Shown here: positions 41,444 to 44,734 of the stretch, piece by piece | Numbering within the stretch: position 1 is the first letter of the stretch | Layout: the number at the start of each line of letters is the position of its first letter | From: Ruminococcus sp. | Lineage (GTDB): Bacteria; Bacillota; Clostridia; Oscillospirales; Acutalibacteraceae | Length of the DNA: 44,734 nucleotides | NCBI GenBank assembly: GCA_022510955.1 | Contig: JAFLSM010000016.1 | Span: forward strand, 1-44,734 | Reading direction: 5' to 3' | The notes under the pieces: generated by a model | The model's database searches: none | Told to the model about the DNA's origin: nothing | The model's input: the letters and a program-made list of their open reading frames with translations, nothing else | Program-made: the position numbers and the translations under genes

Positions 41444-41480
41444 AATTATGCTTTACAAGCATAATTAAACAAGCTATAAT
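41444..41480 (+). promoter_or_regulatory. lysR promoter and LysR-type palindrome
   Basis: AATTATGCTT (41444-41453), TAC, AAGCATAATT (41457-41466) is a perfect LysR-style palindrome. TTTACA (41452-41457), a 17-bp spacer and TATAAT (41475-41480) form a promoter whose -35 overlaps the palindrome, fitting self-repression. Confidence 0.7.
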
Positions 41481-41507
41481 ATAACTATTAATATGTGAGG
41501 TGAAAAA

Positions 41508-42380
41508 ATGGAATTACGGGTACTGCAATATTTTCTTGCCGTTGCGAGAGAGGAAAGTATAACGGCGGCTGCAAATTCACTGCACTTATCGCAGCCTACA
41601 CTTTCAAGACAGTTAAAGGATATGGAAGATGAACTCGGAAAGCAACTGTTTATCAGAGGAAATAAAAAGATTGAACTTACTGCCGAAGGTATAATGCTTC
41701 GCCAAAGAGCACAGGAGATAATAGAACTCGTAAATAAAACCCAAAGTGAAATAAGTTTTTTGGATAATACAGTTGCAGGTAATATTTATATAGGTGCAGG
41801 GGAAACCGAAGGTGTAAGATTCTTAGTCAATGCCGCAAAAGCAGTAAAGGATAAATTCCCCGATATTCACTTTCATATAATCAGCGGTGATGATTCAGAT
41901 GTTAAGGAGCAGCTTGACAGCGGATTGATAGATTTTGGTCTTGTGTTCGGTAATATAGATTATTCAAAGTATGAAGCAATTAAGCTCCCTATTCAGGATA
42001 GATGGGGAATACTTATGCGAAGGGACTGCGAGCTTTCAAAGCAAAGCACCATAAATGCAGAGGATTTATATGATAAACCGCTTATTGTTTCAAGGCAAAC
42101 TCTCAGCAATGGGATTTTAAAAAAGTTGCTTGGCAGAGATGAAAGTAATCTTAATATATCAGCAACATATAGTCTGCTTTTTAACGGTTCAATAATGGTG
42201 CAGGAGGGTTTGGGATATGCGCTTGCACTTGATAAAATAATTAATACATCAGGTGACAGCAGTCTTACATTTAGACCTCTGTCATACGATATTAAAGAGG
42301 AAATGCACATAATTTGGAAAAAGCACAATATTTTTTCAAGGGCAGCCGAAAAGCTTTTGGAAGAATTAAAACAGTGTTAA
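41508..42380 (+). CDS. LysR-family transcriptional regulator
   Basis: A 290-aa regulator with the classic N-terminus LRVLQYFLAVAREESITAAA and recognition helix SQPTLSRQLKDMED, then an effector domain from about 90. AGGTGA precedes the ATG. It is divergent from the acetyltransferase and possibly controls it together with the lipoprotein and alcohol dehydrogenase genes behind it. The effector is unknown. Confidence 0.92.
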   Translation: MELRVLQYFLAVAREESITAAANSLHLSQPTLSRQLKDMEDELGKQLFIRGNKKIELTAEGIMLRQRAQEIIELVNKTQSEISFLDNTVAGNIYIGAGETEGVRFLVNAAKAVKDKFPDIHFHIISGDDSDVKEQLDSGLIDFGLVFGNIDYSKYEAIKLPIQDRWGILMRRDCELSKQSTINAEDLYDKPLIVSRQTLSNGILKKLLGRDESNLNISATYSLLFNGSIMVQEGLGYALALDKIINTSGDSSLTFRPLSYDIKEEMHIIWKKHNIFSRAAEKLLEELKQC

Positions 42381-42474
42381 GAATTTTGTGTTCTAAACAC
42401 CGCTTGTTTTTTCAGGGTTATGATAGTACATACCTTTTTGCTTATCAGATATTCCCGCTTTATTAATGAGCTTA

Positions 42475-42499
42475 TATATGATACATTTTGTATCATATA
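42475..42499. promoter_or_regulatory. Perfect palindrome upstream of ilvE
   Basis: TATATGATACA/TGTATCATATA with a 3-nt centre, 43 bp before the -35 box of ilvE. It lacks a T run, so an operator is more likely than a terminator, though it also lies just downstream of the lysR gene. Confidence 0.5.
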
Positions 42500-42541
42500 A
42501 CAGACGATTTCAAAACAAATTAATAAATATGCTATATAACA

Positions 42542-42571
42542 TTGACAAATTAACCAATAAAGTGCTAAAAT
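42542..42571 (+). promoter_or_regulatory. ilvE promoter
   Basis: TTGACA (42542-42547), an 18-bp spacer and TAAAAT (42566-42571). Confidence 0.7.
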
Positions 42572-42612
42572 AAACTTGTATTTATGACTAATACTGAAAG
42601 GAAGTTTTACAA

Positions 42613-43638
42613 ATGGAAAAGCAAAACATTGATTGGTCAAATATCGGCTTTGGCTATATGCCAACAGGCGAAAGATTTGTATCAAACTACAAGAATGGTA
42701 GCTGGGACGATGGCATAATGACAACTGACGCAACAGTTACTATGAGTGAGTGTGCAGGTGTTTTGCAGTATGCCCAGACTTGTTTTGAGGGTATGAAAGC
42801 CTACACAACCTGTGATGGCAGAATTGTTGTGTTCAGACCCGACCTCAACGCTCAGAGAATGGAAGACAGCTGCAAGCGTCTTGAAATGCCTGTTTACCCA
42901 CAGGATAAATTTGTTGAGGCTGTCTGCAAGGTCGTAAAGGCAAATTCCGATTTTGTTCCTCCTTATGGTACAGGCGCAACACTTTATTTGCGTCCTTATA
43001 TGTTTGGCTCAAGTGCCGTAATTGGTGTAAAGCCTGCTGAAGAATATCAGTTCAGAGTATTTTCAACACCTGTTGGCCCTTATTTCAAGGGTGGCGCAAA
43101 GCCAATCACAATAAAGGTATCCGACCTTGACAGAGCTGCACCTCACGGTACAGGCAATGTTAAGGCAGGTCTTAACTATGCAATGAGCCTTCACGCAATC
43201 GTAACCGCTCATAAAGAGGGTTTTGACGAGAATATGTATCTTGACCCATGCACACGCACAAAGGTTGAGGAAACAGGCGGAGCAAACTTTTTGTTTGTTA
43301 CAAAGGACGGTAAGATAGTTACTCCTAAATCAGACAGTATTCTCCCGTCAATAACAAGACGCTCTTTGATGTATGTTGCAGAGCATTATCTTGGTCTTGA
43401 GGTTGAGGAGAGAGAAGTTTATTTTGACGAACTCAAGGACTTTGCAGAGTGCGGACTTTGCGGTACTGCTGCTGTTATTTCTCCTGTTGGCAAAATTTAT
43501 GACCACGGCAACGAAATCTGCTTCCCAAGCGGTATGGACGAAATGGGCCCTGTAACAAAGAAACTTTATGATACTCTCACAGGTATCCAGATGGGCAAAA
43601 TTGAAGCTCCTGAAGGATGGATTGTAGAAATTAAATAA
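42613..43638 (+). CDS. ilvE: Branched-chain amino-acid aminotransferase
   Basis: A 341-aa class IV PLP aminotransferase that exchanges amino groups between Glu and Val, Leu or Ile keto acids. It has FGYMPTGERFVSNYKNGSW at the start, QTCFEGMKAYTT, YLRPYMFGS, the PLP Lys in GNVKAGLNYA, EETGGANFLF and CGTAAVISPVGKI. Length and motifs fit the long IlvE subgroup of Firmicutes. GAAAGGAAG precedes the ATG. A MITE-like palindrome begins 3 bp after the stop codon, between the gene and its terminator. Confidence 0.95.
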   Translation: MEKQNIDWSNIGFGYMPTGERFVSNYKNGSWDDGIMTTDATVTMSECAGVLQYAQTCFEGMKAYTTCDGRIVVFRPDLNAQRMEDSCKRLEMPVYPQDKFVEAVCKVVKANSDFVPPYGTGATLYLRPYMFGSSAVIGVKPAEEYQFRVFSTPVGPYFKGGAKPITIKVSDLDRAAPHGTGNVKAGLNYAMSLHAIVTAHKEGFDENMYLDPCTRTKVEETGGANFLFVTKDGKIVTPKSDSILPSITRRSLMYVAEHYLGLEVEEREVYFDELKDFAECGLCGTAAVISPVGKIYDHGNEICFPSGMDEMGPVTKKLYDTLTGIQMGKIEAPEGWIVEIK

Positions 43639-43641
43639 TAG

Positions 43642-43799
43642 ATACTAAACACCAATTAAAAATGGATATCTTTCAGGCATATTTCGTGTCATACATCGTG
43701 CCCTGTCCTCGAAAGGCATCAGCTTTTCTGCGGTATGACACTCGTCTGACACAAAATCTGCTCTGAAATCTTATCTCACTTTTAATTAGTGTTTAGTAT
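43642..43799. mobile_element. MITE-like 158-bp palindromic element
   Basis: The ends are inverted repeats of 20 bp with one mismatch (ATACTAAACACCAATTAAAA versus ATACTAAACACTAATTAAAA). The homology of the two arms continues inward with small gaps (TTTCAGGCATATTTCGTGTCA versus its partner), so the whole element folds into one long imperfect hairpin. It has no coding capacity. No clear target duplication was found. Single end-like copies lie at 27822 and 37784. Confidence 0.7.
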
Positions 43800-43816
43800 G
43801 AGTTTATAAATTTTTT

Positions 43817-43848
43817 AGCGGTTGACTGTTATGGTCAACCGCTTTTTG
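43817..43848 (+). terminator. ilvE terminator, beyond the MITE
   Basis: A 10-bp stem AGCGGTTGAC/GTCAACCGCT with loop TGTTATG, followed by TTTTT. Confidence 0.85.
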
Positions 43849-43918
43849 TGTGCTGTTTATATGTTTCTATTGGATACAAATGTTTTAAGGCAACACCGCA
43901 GATTTAACAGCTAAAGCT

Positions 43919-44626
43919 TTAAATATTTGAACTTGTATCAAAGCGCTTTTTAAGTGTTTTGAGTGCTTTAGTTTCGATTCTGCTCACATATGAGCGAGAG
44001 ATATTCATTTTTTTTGCAACGCTGTTTTGTGTCATAGGTTTGTTGCCGTTAAGACCGTATCTCATTATGATTATCTGCTTTTCCCGTTCGTTAAGTTCTT
44101 CGTTAATAAATTGAGCGAGCTTTCCTTGATTAAATTTCATATCAAGCTCGTCAATTATATTGTCATCTACCGACATAATATCAAGCAGGGTGAGCGGATT
44201 ACCGTCCTTGTCGGTGTCAATGGTTTCGTTTAGTGATATATCCTGTGAGCTTTTCTTTGAATAGCGAAAATGCATTAATATTTCATTTTCAATACATCTG
44301 CTTGCATATGAGCTTAAGCGTATGTTTTTGTCCATATTAAAGGTGTTGATTGCCTTGATAAGTCCGATTGTGCCGATTGACACAAGGTCATCCTGTTCAC
44401 CTTGAGTTCCGTAATATTTTTTGATTATATGTGCTACAAGCCTCAGATTGTGTTCAACAAGCTTATTGCGTGCATCAACACTGCCGTTTGCAGCTTGTTC
44501 AAGATATTCTCTTTCTTGCTTTTCGGAAAGCGGTTTAGGAAAAGAACCGCTTCCGCATACATGCAGAATAAAAAAGCACAGATATTGCCCCAACATACTA
44601 AACAAATCAAACATATTAATTTCCAT
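43919..44626 (-). CDS. sigK: Sporulation sigma factor of the SigK type
   Basis: A sigma-70 family protein of about 235 aa. The hydrophobic N-terminal part (about 1-20, DLFSMLGQYLCFFILHVCG) matches the pro-sequence of SigK, removed before activity. Region 2 is RLVAHIIKKYYGTQGEQDDLVSIGTIGLIKAINTF-type, and ASRCIENEILMHFR carries the -10 contacts. Region 4 has LNEREKQIIIMRYGL and SRSYVSRIETKALKTL. The gene is unbroken by any skin-like insertion. The start is uncertain: ATG 44626 has a very close GGAAAGG, GTG 44641 is in frame, and ATG at MFDLFS is possible. It directs late mother-cell genes in spore formers. Confidence 0.9.
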   Translation of the reverse strand: MEINMFDLFSMLGQYLCFFILHVCGSGSFPKPLSEKQEREYLEQAANGSVDARNKLVEHNLRLVAHIIKKYYGTQGEQDDLVSIGTIGLIKAINTFNMDKNIRLSSYASRCIENEILMHFRYSKKSSQDISLNETIDTDKDGNPLTLLDIMSVDDNIIDELDMKFNQGKLAQFINEELNEREKQIIIMRYGLNGNKPMTQNSVAKKMNISRSYVSRIETKALKTLKKRFDTSSNI

Positions 44627-44734
44627 AGCCTTTCCGCCCACAAATTTAAGTTAAAAAATCCACAACCTTATCGTGGGCGGATAAGGCGTAAATGGAAATT
44701 TAGCCATCGCTCGTTGTCGCTTGCGACAAACTGA

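Noticed and set aside
42381..42612. Possible T-box or branched-chain leader peptide before ilvE
   Set aside because: The promoter lies about 40 bp before the ATG, leaving too short a leader. No T-box sequence or Leu/Val/Ile-rich ORF is seen.
43919..44626. Skin-like interruption of sigK
   Set aside because: The frame is continuous through regions 2 and 4, with no recombinase nearby.

Overview
The window looks like a chromosomal segment of a low-GC, strictly anaerobic Firmicute of the Clostridia, most likely of the Ruminococcaceae/Oscillospirales type. The grounds are a sporulation sigma factor of the SigK type, a trimeric NAD-linked [FeFe] hydrogenase, a complete Rnf complex in clostridial order (C-D-G-E-A-B), a butanol-type iron alcohol dehydrogenase, and Shine-Dalgarno-led, AT-rich genes. 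The genus cannot be fixed from the sequence alone.

Positions 33-15453 are an integrative mobilizable element of about 15.4 kb inserted in the 3' end of a tRNA-Trp gene. A perfect 23-bp copy of the tRNA 3' end lies at each boundary (33-55 and 15431-15453). The left end carries a tyrosine integrase, three paralogous excisionase-like proteins, ParB, a MOBP-like relaxase, MobC and a small beta-rich protein. The right end carries a Fic protein, a 42-codon gene, TnpV and a DUF6809-like protein. Between them is the main cargo, a two-operon cassette of eight genes. One operon holds a Cro-like regulator and a C5-cytosine methyltransferase. The other holds a 72-aa protein, a GHKL ATPase, two proteins of unknown function, a PUA/EVE-like protein and a TIR-domain protein. 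Both promoters share the same pair of GACAAA half-sites 10 bp apart, overlapping the -35 box, so the regulator probably controls both. I read this as a methylation-linked defence system with a TIR effector and no recognisable nuclease or helicase.

From 15.45 to 22.7 kb come an ApbE/NusG-II/Gx-membrane-protein operon that services flavinylated redox enzymes, a probable decayed ORF, and a LysR regulator divergent from an oxidoreductase cluster (a MATE transporter fused in frame to an SDR-like protein, a flavodoxin-like protein and an aldo/keto reductase).

From 22.9 to 32.8 kb is core energy metabolism. The bifurcating-type hydrogenase (NuoE-like, NuoF-like, HydA) couples H2 to NAD(H) and ferredoxin, and the Rnf complex couples ferredoxin and NAD to an ion gradient. 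The leader of the rnf operon contains the corpse of a second apbE gene. The intact ApbE at 16.8 kb could flavinylate RnfD and RnfG.

From 32.8 kb to the end are a lipid-flippase-like membrane protein, a small membrane protein, a CBS protein, a polar amino-acid ABC transporter preceded by a cysteine-rich leader peptide with hairpins (probably a cystine importer under attenuation), an iron alcohol dehydrogenase, a Thr-rich lipoprotein, an acetyltransferase, a LysR regulator, a branched-chain aminotransferase followed by a 158-bp MITE-like palindrome, and SigK.
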